From Simmondsia chinensis (Eukaryota; Streptophyta; Magnoliopsida; Caryophyllales; Simmondsiaceae): 64,000 nucleotides of DNA. This document shows positions 34,215 through 44,277 of this stretch, piece by piece (position 1 is the first letter of the stretch; the number at the start of each line of letters is the position of its first letter). A program made the translations under genes and the position numbers. The notes under the pieces are model-generated. The model was not told the DNA's origin, searched no databases, and saw nothing but the letters and a program-made list of their open reading frames with translations. The stretch lies in NCBI GenBank assembly GCA_018398585.1, contig JAGTTD010000013.1, positions 7,040,492 through 7,104,491 of the forward strand, given 5' to 3'.

Positions 34215-34598
34215 AGATTAATAGTTCAAAAACTTGAAAATAAGGTAATTGAAGCAACAATTATAAGAGGAAGAAACATTGGGCATACGATGCTGATACC
34301 TAGGATAGATATGACCCCAACATTGAACCAAAGCTCGGTTTCATCGAAGAGAAGACAATTTCCTTTCAAACTGGCATTCGCAATGATAATAAACAAGAGC
34401 CAGGAACAAACATTACATGACGTTGGCGTTTACCTACCACAACCAGTTTTCAACCATGGCCAGTTGTGTGTGGCAGTATCAAGAGTGACATCATCATCAG
34501 GGTTGCGAATACTAATATGTAATAATAGGAATTTAGCAACAAATTACACAAAAATTGTTGTCTATAAAGAAATCTATCAGAGTCTGTATAACGAATAA
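34215..34598 (+). pseudogene. Helitron helicase C-terminal fragment (PIF1-like)
   Basis: QKLENKVIEATIIRGRN, then MLIPRIDMTP, RRQFPFKLAFAMIINKSQEQ, TLHDVGVYLPQPVFNHGQL and CVAVSRVTSSSGLRIL follow the C-terminus of plant Helitron Rep/helicase (motif V/VI region) closely, to a natural stop. Only the last 110-125 residues exist. Upstream sequence across the gypsy insertion does not continue the helicase. Helitrons move by rolling-circle replication. This is a dead fragment. Confidence 0.82.
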
Positions 34599-35167
34599 TT
34601 TTTACACATAGTCATTTATATGTGTCGGGAATTTGTTTTTAGTTGGTAAGCATTATTTCAATGTTGCATTTCCATGGTGTGATATATATGTTTAATGTGT
34701 CCATATATTTGATTAGTAACCATAAGTTGGTTGTTTCAGTTAGCATATTATCTATACATTCATAAGATCAATTGATATTGTTTTTAAAAAAAATGTCATC
34801 CTTATGTTAGAATTACAACATGTCTACCCTAATAATTCAAGGTTTTTAACTTTTCACCAAATATAATTTCAAATCAACAGTTTGTATTCATATTTGTATA
34901 AGTTTTATATGCACTGTTATTAATGGTGATTTTTAATTATATAAATGTAGACATACAATACGAAAAACTATATGTTTAACTATGTCAGAAATAACAATTC
35001 ATTCAATTTTTTTTGTGTAAAAAAAATACACACAGCTACGCCTATGCAGCTCACCCATATGCCAATCACACACATTGGAGTGACAACATTCAAAGCAAAA
35101 TTCGAGGGTGATTGATGCGTAATCTAGGAATACAAACAAACAATGAGATTACATACTGGTGGATGGT
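34599..35167. other. Helitron non-coding remnant
   Basis: AT-rich, without a credible reading frame. It ends with one copy of the LINE target-site duplication (35151-35167). Confidence 0.5.
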
Positions 35168-37448
35168 AAAAACATTTTTCACATATGAATTGATCTTGGG
35201 GAACCCCTCCGTCTCCCCCTCCACCCCTCCACCCAGCTCTTCACCCCCCAGATCTTCGCCTAGATCTCCGTCTCCACCCACTAGATCTCCACCATCTCCA
35301 CCTCTCAACCCAGATCTCCGTCTCCACCTACGCCCCTCCACCCAGATCTCCCTACTTACTCCATCCCTTTGTGCACTCTAAATGTTGTCTCCCAATGAAA
35401 CAGTATGCATTTATGTCGATGGTCTCCCGGAGAAAACTTCAAATTCATGGCTTAAGGAAATTTTTCAAGAATTTGGTTCGATCTATGACTCCTTTGTTCC
35501 TCAAAACAGAAGGGTCAAAACAAGACTATCTCATGGTTTTGTAAGATTTTGGGGTAGGACTGAGGCTCTTAGGGCAATTGAGTGCATGAATGGTTGTCGG
35601 GTTGTGGGTTACAAGATTAAAGTTGATTGGGCTAAACAATGTAGAGGGCATATCAACACTCCTTGCCAGAACCAAGCACACGCATGGGATCATTGTTTTG
35701 GTAGTGGTCGAAGAGTTGAAGCTACAACTACCAATCATACTCCCGAGGGTACAGGTCGAACGTCTTAGGTTAGGGATGCAATGGATCAAAATGGCCCCAA
35801 GGTCGTGATGGCCAGCACGAACAATCACGTGAAAGCTTGGCTGTCCAGATCGATAATAGCTCATTCTTTTGAGGATGACACCCTTGATAGTGTCCTCAAG
35901 TTCATTACGGAAAATAAGTTATATGACTTGGCACCTAGAGGACTGAGCTCAGACACTTTCATCCTTACCTGTGATTCGGCTGAGTCTATGGATTCTTACC
36001 TTGGACCCCAGAAATAATTGCTGCTTCCAAAATTTAAATAGGTGTATCGTTACACAGGACAAACTCTTGGGACTCTGAAAAGAAGAGTGTGGATTAAAAT
36101 CCATGGTCTACTATTACAGTGCTGGTTGACGGAGTGCTTCACTGATTTTGCTAATACCAGGGGCAAATTCATTCGAGTGGATTCTAGAACATTGGCGATA
36201 AGGTGTGTGGATGTGGCAAGGGTTCTCATTGACACATGCTCCTTATCAGCTATTCAACAGGTGGTGCAAGTTAACTTTAGTGGGGGAGCCCGAATGGTCC
36301 TTGTTAAGGAAGGAAACTGTGAGATAATTCCTAACTACTCTACAGAAGTAGTCGCTCTCACCGCTTCAGCTAGACTAATCAGGGAACGAGCTCTAACTAC
36401 TTGACAAGGTTTTAGTGCTAGTGCTGATATCACCTTGGAATCTCCTGCCCCTGATGCCCGTTCACCACAGAAGGATGCTCCATAGACACGCTCTAGGATC
36501 GGAATTGCGGATGTCAGGATCGATGAACTGAATGCGGGTCAGCTAACGCTACATGTTAACCATCAGTTTGTGGGTAGATCGCCTTTGGTCGTCCACTTCC
36601 CATGCCTGACTGTCTTTCGTCCATCTACTTTGGATTTAATCCAATCATCAGCAATACCCACCCAGGTAGACCGAGTCAATGTGTACCTGCCACTCCTCTT
36701 GCCTTGGATTGAAGACAGTAGAGACAAATCACATAGATGGCAAGACCAATCCCTCCCTCAAGGTAATTAAGTTTTAGATGCTGTAAGTGAAATGGAGTCA
36801 GTGTCCTCGGGACCTGAAATCCCACTGGGTTTTGAGTCCCAGGCCATTGGAAGACATGATGATGGAAGCTCCTCGAGTATGAAGTCGGTGCAATCTTTGA
36901 AGGATTCCAGTAAGGCAGGGATGCGCATGAGGAAAGTGGGGTCGGGCCGTCAGGATCCCAGTGATGGCATATCTAAAAAGGGCCGCGGAGTTCTTAAACG
37001 TAGGAAAAAAGAGTAAGCTAAGCGGAACCTACAAGAATTCCTTAAAAACATGTCTTTTGGAAGCATTGTGAGTAATTGAGTAAGAAAGGAAGAAGGACCA
37101 AAAAGGGCAATAGTGTTGAAGATGTCAACAAGATCCGTGCCGCGGAGAGCACACTAGAAATGGGGAAAAGACTAGGGCTGAACATTGATGGCTTGGATTC
37201 GCTTTCATTGAGTGCCCTGCTTCAGTAGATTTTTAGCGTTGTTGTCCCATTCTTCTGTCTTTTGGTTTGTATTGCCTAGTCGTGTTTTGGGACTCGTGTT
37301 TGCATGTTTTTGCTTGCCTTCCCTTTTTTTAGTTTTATTTTTTTTTATCCCCATTCTTTTTCGGGTTGTCTCAGGGCTCTCCTGGTCGAGTTGCCTATTT
37401 TGTTCCGCAACTTTTTTTGCTAATTATGGAGAAAAGGAAAAAAAAAAA
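35168..37448 (+). mobile_element. ORF1-only LINE (half-LINE), full insertion
   Basis: 2281 bp bounded by a 17-bp duplication (35151-35167 and 37449-37465, one mismatch; TTGGTGGATGG core) and a 3' A-rich tail (about 37436-37448). It holds a CT-rich 5' leader, a decayed ORF1 (35382-37226) and a T-rich 3' UTR. There is no endonuclease or reverse transcriptase at all. The second copy at 47523-49444 has the same arrangement. It would need another LINE's machinery. Confidence 0.85.
35382..37229 (+). pseudogene. LINE ORF1 protein: RRM plus DUF4283-like domain
   Basis: ATG at 35382. Residues 6-85 form an RNA-recognition motif (VCIYVDGLPE as RNP2-like; LSHGFVRFWG as RNP1-like). After a frame break near 35765 comes a DUF4283-like block (WLSRSIIAHSFEDD, TFILTCDSAESMDSYLGP, RRVWIKIHGLLLQCW, GKFIRVDSRTLA, ARVLIDTCS). 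After stops near 36402 and 36483 comes IDELNAGQLTLHVNHQFVG. The C-terminus is Lys-rich (VSSGPEIPLGFESQ, then KKGRGVLKRRKKE) and ends near 37226. ORF1 proteins of RRM-type plant L1 LINEs bind element RNA. At least five breaks are visible. Confidence 0.8.
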
Positions 37449-37582
37449 ACATATTGGTGGATGGTGTTCATGGACTCTCGGGTACAAACACTTTTATTTA
37501 ATTCCCATTCTTATAATCAATGTCAATCATATCAACTATTATAAACTAAACATTTTCACAGCGAGATGTAATATAAGTTACA

Positions 37583-38300
37583 ATGGATGATGCCATTATC
37601 CATAAATGGGAGGACACACTTCGGTTAGACAACGCATATTCAATCAAACAACTACAAGTTCCCTCCCACAATGGCAGGCCATAGCTACCAACTCAAATTC
37701 GTCCCTGCAACAATAGTGGAACACATTCCGAAAGAGAAATGTCTCGACATTCCTTTTCAAAAGGGACAAGTCGTTAAATATGAAGATGTGCCGGCATATG
37801 TACACATGCATAATGCATACATAGGTAAGTATTACGTAAACACTAAACCAGTCCACTCATTACATAACTAATTATACATCTTGAAAACAAACTGTAGATA
37901 TACTTGAAATTGTGATTGTAGTATCTCCTCTAGCGACAATGACACAAACAAGAGGAAACATACATGAAGTTCCATTGTGCGACATGAGGTGAGCAATAAA
38001 TAAATATATGTTAGTATATTATGTGCAGAGTTCAAAGCGTATTCAACATTGACAACAGTTTAACGACTTAAATTCAAAAACACTAATGCATGTAGATTAG
38101 GTGCTCTTCTTTTGTCATTATGGGGCGATTGTGATTCACAGGAAGAGAACTACCTCTTCACACACTTAGACAGGAAAAAACGTGCTACTTGCATCCCAAG
38201 TAATAGTTAAGGACTTCTACCTTATGATATCTGAGTAATACATACTGAGACTATAATAATGATGATTAGTGTATTATTATACACAACCTTACACATATGT
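37583..38300 (+). pseudogene. Helitron-type RPA70-like (OB-fold) gene fragment
   Basis: Exon-like block 1 starts at ATG 37583 (MDDAIIHKWEDTLRLDNAY), shifts frame near 37670, and continues as YQLKFVPATIVEHIPKEKC and GQVVKYEDVPAYVHMHNAYI to a donor GTAAGT at 37825. Block 2 (37898-37988) reads DILEIVIVVSPLATMTQTRG and ends at a GTGAGC donor. Block 3 starts at 38096 with LLLSLWGDCDSQEENYLF. This order matches the single-stranded-DNA-binding RPA1-like genes carried by plant Helitrons. It lies on the same strand as the helicase fragment. Exon borders are inferred. Confidence 0.6.
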
Positions 38301-38836
38301 TTCACTCTAAAAAGGACCATCCATAACAACTATGTGTTTGTGGCTACTAATCAACCCCGAACATCCTGAAACGGTTCAACATCAAGCATGGTACGTTGCC
38401 CACTAACACTACTACAACGGAATGTAGGCATATAAGAAACTTACACATCAACAACAACAACAACAGTCCCAGTGCCTGAAGGGCTCCCGCGTGAGTAGGG
38501 TCTAAAGCGGTAGGATGTACGCAGCCTTACCCTTTCAGGATCGGACCCTAAAGAGAGGCTATTTTCGAGGACCTCCAACCTGGAAGGTATGAAGAGCAAA
38601 GGGCGAAGAAAGCTTAAAGATTATAGAGATCAAAGAGGTCATGAAAATAATGAGATCATGAGAAGCATGTAGGCATGCAAGCATGTAGACATGTAAGCAA
38701 TGAAGTATGGGAGCATAGCATCAAAAGCGAAGGGCAAAAGCAATCAAGCACCTAGAGGAGAGATTAAACATACAACATAGTGCAATCAAACGAGAGTATG
38801 AGGAGAATAGGGCGTGAACAAGACTATAAGGAGATG

Positions 38837-38872
38837 AGAGAGAGAGAGAGGGAGGGAGGGAGGGAGGGAGAG
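38837..38872. repeat. GA / GGGA microsatellite
   Basis: (GA)n followed by four or five GGGA units, inside the 3' region of the RTE fragment. Confidence 0.85.
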
Positions 38873-38879
38873 GATACAG

Positions 38880-39625
38880 TATGAAAGCAGGTATGCAAGC
38901 AGCCTCGTGGCACTAGACCGAGCTTGTAAGTGCTCGATGTTCCTACGCCTCTGAATCAGTTACACCTATACTAGTCCTCCACTGAGCTCTATGTAGGGCC
39001 ATCTCCTCATTTGGGTTGAGATAGGAGAGGTGTTGTCGAATTGTCTCTATCCAACTATTCTTTGCCCGGCTTCTCCCTCTCTTCCCATCTGTAATATGGA
39101 GTTGTTCGCATATCCTAACAGGGTCAGTGGTGGGCCTCCTCCTAACATGCCCGATCTACCAGAGACGTTGCTCCCTCAACTTATCCTCTATTGGAGCCAC
39201 GCTTAATTTACTTCTTATGATGTCATTTCTGATCCTATCCTTCCTTGTGTGTCCACCCATCTATCTCAACATCCTCATCTCCGCCACTTTCAGCTTCTGC
39301 GTGTGGTGGCACTTAACTGGCCAGCATTCTGCTCCGTAGGACATAACCAGTCTCACTACCGTCCTATAGTAGTTGCCCTTTAACTTTAACGGAAACTTCC
39401 GATCACACAGTACCGCAGAGGCCATCCTCCATTTATGCCAACCCACTTTAATCCTATTGTTGACATCTGCGTCCACTTTGCCATTCTATTGCACTATTGA
39501 GCTCTCTGACCCTATCTTCACAACTTCTATGCTCAGCATGGTAGAAGTACCGAGCTTGAGTTCCATATACTCGGTCTTAGATCTACTGAGTTTTAAACTT
39601 TTCGATTCTAAGGCATGCAAATAAT
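38880..39625 (-). pseudogene. RTE reverse transcriptase C-terminal remnant
   Basis: Readable blocks in minus-strand order: [80 protein letters not shown]; then RTKDRIRND-like residues and a NSWIETIRQHL-like end. These are the thumb and C-terminal region typical of plant RTE-like LINE polymerases. The YLGS-type block is missing or mutated near 39490, where a stop appears. The catalytic part is absent. Confidence 0.78.
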
Positions 39626-39640
39626 AAAGAAGCACAAAAT

Positions 39641-40775
39641 CGCATAAGGTGGTTGCAATACAAGAACCTTACCATCATCTGATCAGAGATATATTTCAGG
39701 GCAAAGAATAAATTTTTTTTTTTTTATAATTAGTGACAGAGCCCCTAAGTCAACCAATACTGCAGTACACATTCAAGCCCGTTGTAAGTTGTAACTTCAG
39801 TACCAAGTTTTTTGCAATGCTACACATAGACATTCCTTATTTTCAAAACAATTACAAACATGCTTACGAATTTTTATCCAAATTTTACAGCTAAAATATC
39901 TAAAATTATGTGCATGCATTACAAGTATACATAAGCGAAACATCACAACTTCTGAAGCATGCCAAAAATGTTATAAAATAAAAGGTTAAGCATAGTACCA
40001 TTGTGAAAGGTGCCCCAACATTGAAGCTCTAATGGAAAAATGGTAATTCAAATGAACTAAAAAAACAAGCAGTACTAAGTTGGTTATGCATCAAGGTTGT
40101 TGTTCGAGATCATCAAAAAATAAAAATTAAAATCACACTTTTTGGCAAACAAGTAGAATATTTTATAAAGAATATAGTTGAACACTTTGACATGATTGCA
40201 GCACAGGTACGCATGAAAAAATCTACAACCAAAAGAGATTAAACACATGAAAGTCAAATGATTCTTACTAATACAGAAATATGACAATACTTGTTGTCCT
40301 GCTACTTAGACAAATTAGTAGGACAAAGTTGGATGTTCATCATCAAACGTCCACTAAATAACAACAAACAATACCCAAATGTATTGAGCATCACGTAAGT
40401 GCATTGGGAAGAAGAATGTCATTACATAATGAATAATCCACAGTAGAGTACACTACTGCAAGACGAACAACATAAATAATACAAACACAAACTTACAAAT
40501 GACAAGGTAAATAAGGAAACATGCTTTACAAATCAAAAGCAGATGTATGGATCTAATAGCAAATATTTTCAAAGTAGGGATCCACATAAAATTGCTGGGA
40601 CTAAATAATGAAAGGAAACATGACATTAAAACTTATTTGTCAAATGTTACATAATCTTTTGTAAAAGGAATTGCATCCTAACTACAGTGTGTTTTTTTGG
40701 TAACTTACAAGGTACCCGATTCTCTTAATAACAATTTTCAAGAATTACCCATGACATTGCAAAATTAATACCACC
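39641..40775. other. Non-coding sequence, probably Helitron interior
   Basis: No gene seen. AT-rich, with scattered short frames only. It lies between the RPA-like block and a possible Helitron 3' end, so it may be the element's 3' region. Confidence 0.4.
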
Positions 40776-40806
40776 GGGGCATTACACGGGTAAAAACTTA
40801 GTATTA
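40776..40806 (+). other. Possible Helitron 3' terminus
   Basis: CCGGGGCATTACACGGGTA can form a short imperfect hairpin and is followed by AAAAACTTAGT. Plant Helitrons end with a GC-rich hairpin, a few A and CTAGT or CTRRT. The fit is imperfect (CTTAGT), and no 5' TC end was located. Confidence 0.4.
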
Positions 40807-41045
40807 TATTTATTAAAATGAAAAATAGCATTTCTCGTTAGTGTTGGCGATATGAGAGTGCAATATACAAATGATATATACAGAAAAATAGAAATTCCGC
40901 GAGTGTCCTCGTGAGCACCATGCTGGGCGAGTGCCCTTAGCATTGCTGAAATTGTTAACATTTACAACATTAACTTAGCTTTAGATTTCCAAAAAAAAAA
41001 AAAAAAAAAAACTTAACTTTAGTTTTATCATACGACTAAATAGAC

Positions 41046-41904
41046 ATTAATATTAGGACAATTAATCTAAAAATAATCCAACTATATGTTAATATACGAA
41101 AAAATAACCTAATTCTATAATCTAACAAAAAAATAACCCAACTCTTAACCTTTTTACTAAAAATAACCCAACTTTATTTTCTAATCAAAAAATAATCCAA
41201 ATCTAACTTTTCTATTAAAAAATAACTCAACTTTAATTTTTGTACCAAAAAATAACCAAACTCTAAAATTAATTTTAAAAAATACTGAATTGATGGCTAT
41301 GCATGGCATGTGATATGATGCCCATACAATATATTTTTTTCTATGTATTTTTGGTTTGGCTTGATTTCTTTTCTCACCTAGCCAAACTAAAAATACGTTT
41401 TTGCCGAAAATTGAGTACAACCCCACAAAAAGGCAACATCTCGGGGCAAAGCACAAGTAAAACAACCGAGGAATACAACCAGAGAACTAGAGGCTGCAAA
41501 TGAGCTGAGCTGAACCATAGCTTGATCGGCTCGGCTCGTTAACTAAATGAGACCAGCTCGATATTGGTATCATTTATCTAACCGAGCTGCATATCTGTGC
41601 TTGTTCAGCACGTTTACTAAATGAGACAGCCTATAGAGAACAAGCCAAATCAAAAATACGTAGAAAAAAATATTATCATAGTATCACAATTCAGTATTTT
41701 TTAAATCAAATTTTTAGAGCTGGATTATTTTTAGATTAATTTTAGAGTTTGGTTATTTTTTGGTAGAAAAGTTAGAGTTTGGTTATTTTTTGTAGAAAAG
41801 TTAGAGTTGGGTTATTTTTTTGTTAGAAAATAAATTTGGGTTATTTTTTTTAGTATATTGATATATAATTGGATTATTTTTAGATTAATTGTTGTTAATA
41901 TTAT
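41046..41904. mobile_element. Fold-back element with long tandem-repeat arms
   Basis: The left arm (41046-41375) and right arm (41642-41904) are imperfect reverse complements. Each is made largely of about 25-30-bp units around AAAAAATAACCCAACTCTAA. The outermost parts (TTAATATTA, AATTAATCTAAAAATAATCC) also pair. The loop is enlarged by a small hAT-like insertion. No coding sequence. Target duplication not established. Confidence 0.75.
41488..41633. mobile_element. Small hAT-like MITE in the fold-back loop
   Basis: 146 bp starting TAGAGGCTGCAAATGAGC and ending GAGACAGCCTA. It is flanked by CAGAGAAC (41480-41487) and TAGAGAAC (41634-41641), 7 of 8 matching. GCTCGGCTCG-type motifs inside resemble the element at 42532. 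The inverted repeats are imperfect. Confidence 0.5.
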
Positions 41905-42508
41905 ACATAACCTAAATTGTGACAATTAAAAACTAAAAAAAAAAAAAAAATTAAATTGAGGTGATAGATAAATTACATTAATGTATCTAATTCATTGCTT
42001 TTAGTCAATTCAAACTACAATTAGTAAATACATACGAAAATTAAACAGAATTTAACACATTTGCATACTATTTCATTTTATATATAAATTTTTAGTAAAA
42101 AGTTTTACTTGTAAACAAATTATATATGGTAATATTCATATTTATAACAACTTTTTTCGAAATACATTGTAAAATGAATAAAATATAGGACAAAAGTTTG
42201 ACAATTAAAGTAATAAATTTAGCAAAAATATAAGACATAAAAACTTAATTTAGTTATAAATATAACTATTTTCAACTAATCAATTTTCATTCCAAAAAAT
42301 ACTAATACATATCATAGGCATTTATTATACAAGTACCACAAAAAGGTACATATTTAATTTTATCATATTATCAACAACTATACATAAACCCCAATTTATA
42401 CTAAAAATAGAAACATATATTTGTCAACCCTAATAAAAAAAATTAACAATTATACTTAAATTAGATAAATAATTAAGTACAAAAATCTATTACCGGCACT
42501 TTACTACT
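41905..42508. other. AT-rich spacer
   Basis: No gene or repeat boundary seen. Includes an A run near 41934-41950. Confidence 0.5.
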
Positions 42509-43556
42509 GCGGATGGCAAAGGGCTGCGGCGTAGGGGTGTATTGGAGCCGAGCTGAGCCCAAGCCTACCAAGCTCGAGGCTCGGCTCGTTTGCATTAAGC
42601 TCGGCTCGGACTCGGCTCGAAGCTCGCCGAGCTTGAAAAGTTCAAGCTCGAGCTTGGCTCGTCGAAAGCTCGGGCTCGACTCGGCTCGATCTAAGCTCGG
42701 CAAGCTCGAATTAAACTTGCAATATTTCGTCTCATTTAAGCTCAATCTAGGCTCATTTGGGCTCGTTTAAGCTCGAGCTCTGCTCATTTAGACTCAAATT
42801 TGGTTTCATGGGTCATATTTAATCAAAAATATTATATTAAGAAAAACTCGTTTGGGCTCGTTTAGGCTCACGAGCTTACGAGCTCGAGCTTCACTAGGCT
42901 CGGGCTCGACTCAATAAGCTGAACTAGCTAGCCCGGCTCGGCTCGAGCTCGAAGCAAGCCAAGCCTTTCGAGCTTTTTGACGAGCCTGCTCACGAGGGCT
43001 CGCGAGCCGGCTCGGCTCAGTTGCACCCCTAGTGGTGCGGGTACGGGGGGTGCCTCATCCATTCCCGTATTCGCCACCCAAATCCCATATACCGTACACA
43101 CCCCATTACCCACCACGGGCATGAAATGGATGCCTATTCCCGCCTCGGCGGGTACAAAACCCATTATCCACGGCTATCCAACGGGTATCCGTGGCCCGTC
43201 CCGTACCCTCCCTATTGTGCTTAGAAAACAATTATCTACACCCATTCATATTACTTATTTAATATTATTTTTAAAAATCAATTATATTTTTTTATAACAT
43301 TAATAAATAATTTGGGTTATTAATTTAAGCATGTATTTTTTAATTTAAAAATTAACTATATACAAAATGGAGCGGGTATGATGAATATAAGGTGGGGCGA
43401 AGCGGGTACAAAATTATACCCATACCCACCGCGGGTACGAGGCGGGTACACCCAACCCATATCCACTACCCGCCCCACTTATACCCATATCTGCTCCAAA
43501 CTAAACAAATAGATGCTCACGACTAGCGAAATTTACCTGCCACACTGCCATCCCTC
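42509..43556. mobile_element. Degenerate hAT-like element (GCGGGTAC family), outer
   Basis: Left end GCGGATGGCAAAGGG and right end TGCCATCCCTC resemble TAGGGATGGCA and its complement, the ends of the better-preserved copy at 43596. Flanks TTACTACT (42501-42508) and GTACTACT (43557-43564) agree at 7 of 8. The interior has GCGGGTACG / CGTACCCGC motifs. It is interrupted at 42532-43031 by another element. Confidence 0.65.
42532..43031. mobile_element. hAT-like MITE, GAGCTCGG-rich, nested
   Basis: 500 bp starting TAGGGGTG and ending CACCCCTA, with the match extending into GAGCCGAGC / GCTCGGCTC. It is packed with GCTCGAGCTCGG motifs throughout. Flanks CTGCGGCG and GTGGTGCG are only partly alike, so the duplication is weak. 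No transposase. Confidence 0.7.
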
Positions 43557-43595
43557 GTACTACTAATACTATTACTCTATGTTGATATTCACAAG

Positions 43596-44112
43596 TAGGG
43601 ATGGCAATGGGGCGGGTACGGGTATAAGTGGGGCGGGTAGTGGGTACAGGTTCGGTGTACCCGCCCCGTACCCGTCGCGGGTACGGGTATAGTTTTGTAC
43701 CCGCCCCGCCCCGCTCCACCTCATACCCGCCATACCCGCTTTATTTTGTATATAATTAACCTTCAAATTAAAAAAATATGTGTTTAAATTCAATAACCCA
43801 AATTGTTTATCAATGTTATAAAAAAATATAATTGATTTTTAAAAGTAGTATTAAATAACTAATATGACCCGATATAGATAATCGTTTTCTATGCACATTA
43901 GAGAGAGTACGGGGCGGGTAATGCATACCCGTTGGATACCTGCGGGGAATGGGACGAGTACGGGTATGAGTTTGTACCCGCCGAGGCGGGTACGGGTATC
44001 CACTTCATACTCGTAACGGGTAATGGGGCGTGTACGAGTATAAAATTTGGATAACGGGTACGGATATAAAGGAGACACTCTCCGTACCCGCCCCGCCCCA
44101 TTACCATCCCTG
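43596..44112. mobile_element. hAT-like MITE (GCGGGTAC family) in BLUS1 promoter
   Basis: 517 bp with ends TAGGGATGGCAATGGGG and CCCCATTACCATCCCTG (two mismatches when paired) and a perfect 8-bp duplication TTCACAAG (43588-43595, 44113-44120). Many GGGCGGGTA / TACCCGCCCC units. It ends 165 bp before the BLUS1 ATG, so it may form part of the promoter or 5' UTR of that gene. Confidence 0.9.
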
Positions 44113-44187
44113 TTCACAAGCATCACCTCATACTCTTAACAAAATTCAATTGACTTCACAGGAAAACCGCCTAAACCCACCCCTTTT

Positions 44188-44200
44188 TCTTATAACAAGT
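44188..44200 (+). promoter_or_regulatory. Possible TATA-like element upstream of BLUS1 gene
   Basis: TTCTTATAACAAG about 80-90 bp before the ATG, in the only unique stretch between the MITE and the coding region. Weak match; the start of transcription is not known. Confidence 0.3.
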
Positions 44201-44277
44201 TTCACAAGAACCCCTTGATTCTTTCAATCCCTTCGCAAATATCTTTCCCGCAATTTTCCCCAGCAACCACAACACCA

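Larger units (their letters stand above)
38449..39640 (-). mobile_element. RTE-clade LINE fragment with (TTG)n tail
   Basis: Minus strand. The 3' end is (TTG)5, the complement of 38449-38463. It is preceded by the conserved tail (GGAGCCCTTCAGGCACTGGG; AAGGCTGCGTACATCC; TAGCCTCTCTTTAGGG) and, further upstream, by the end of the reverse transcriptase protein. 5'-truncated at about 39640. The tail is the region shared with the 5S-SINE at 2602-2860, which suggests that this LINE clade mobilised the SINE. Confidence 0.8.

Noticed and set aside
34290..34598. Host PIF1 DNA helicase gene
   Set aside because: Only the last motifs remain, with Helitron-type wording and RPA-like neighbours; no helicase core exists in the window.
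35382..35768. Host RNA-binding protein gene (RRM)
   Set aside because: It lies within an insertion with a 17-bp duplication and A tail, and continues into LINE ORF1 blocks that recur at 47.5-49.2 kb.
37212..37544. Membrane protein ORF
   Set aside because: It is a hydrophobic frame from the T-rich 3' UTR of the LINE and crosses the element border.
38449..38463. CRISPR-like or satellite array
   Set aside because: The (CAA)n run is the tail microsatellite of a LINE. No spaced direct repeats of the CRISPR type occur anywhere in the window.
44215..44277. Upstream in-frame ATG as the start of the BLUS1 gene
   Set aside because: The extra 21 residues are Pro/Ser/Thr-rich without homology, and the ATG at 44278 fits the family start. 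It cannot be excluded fully without transcript data.
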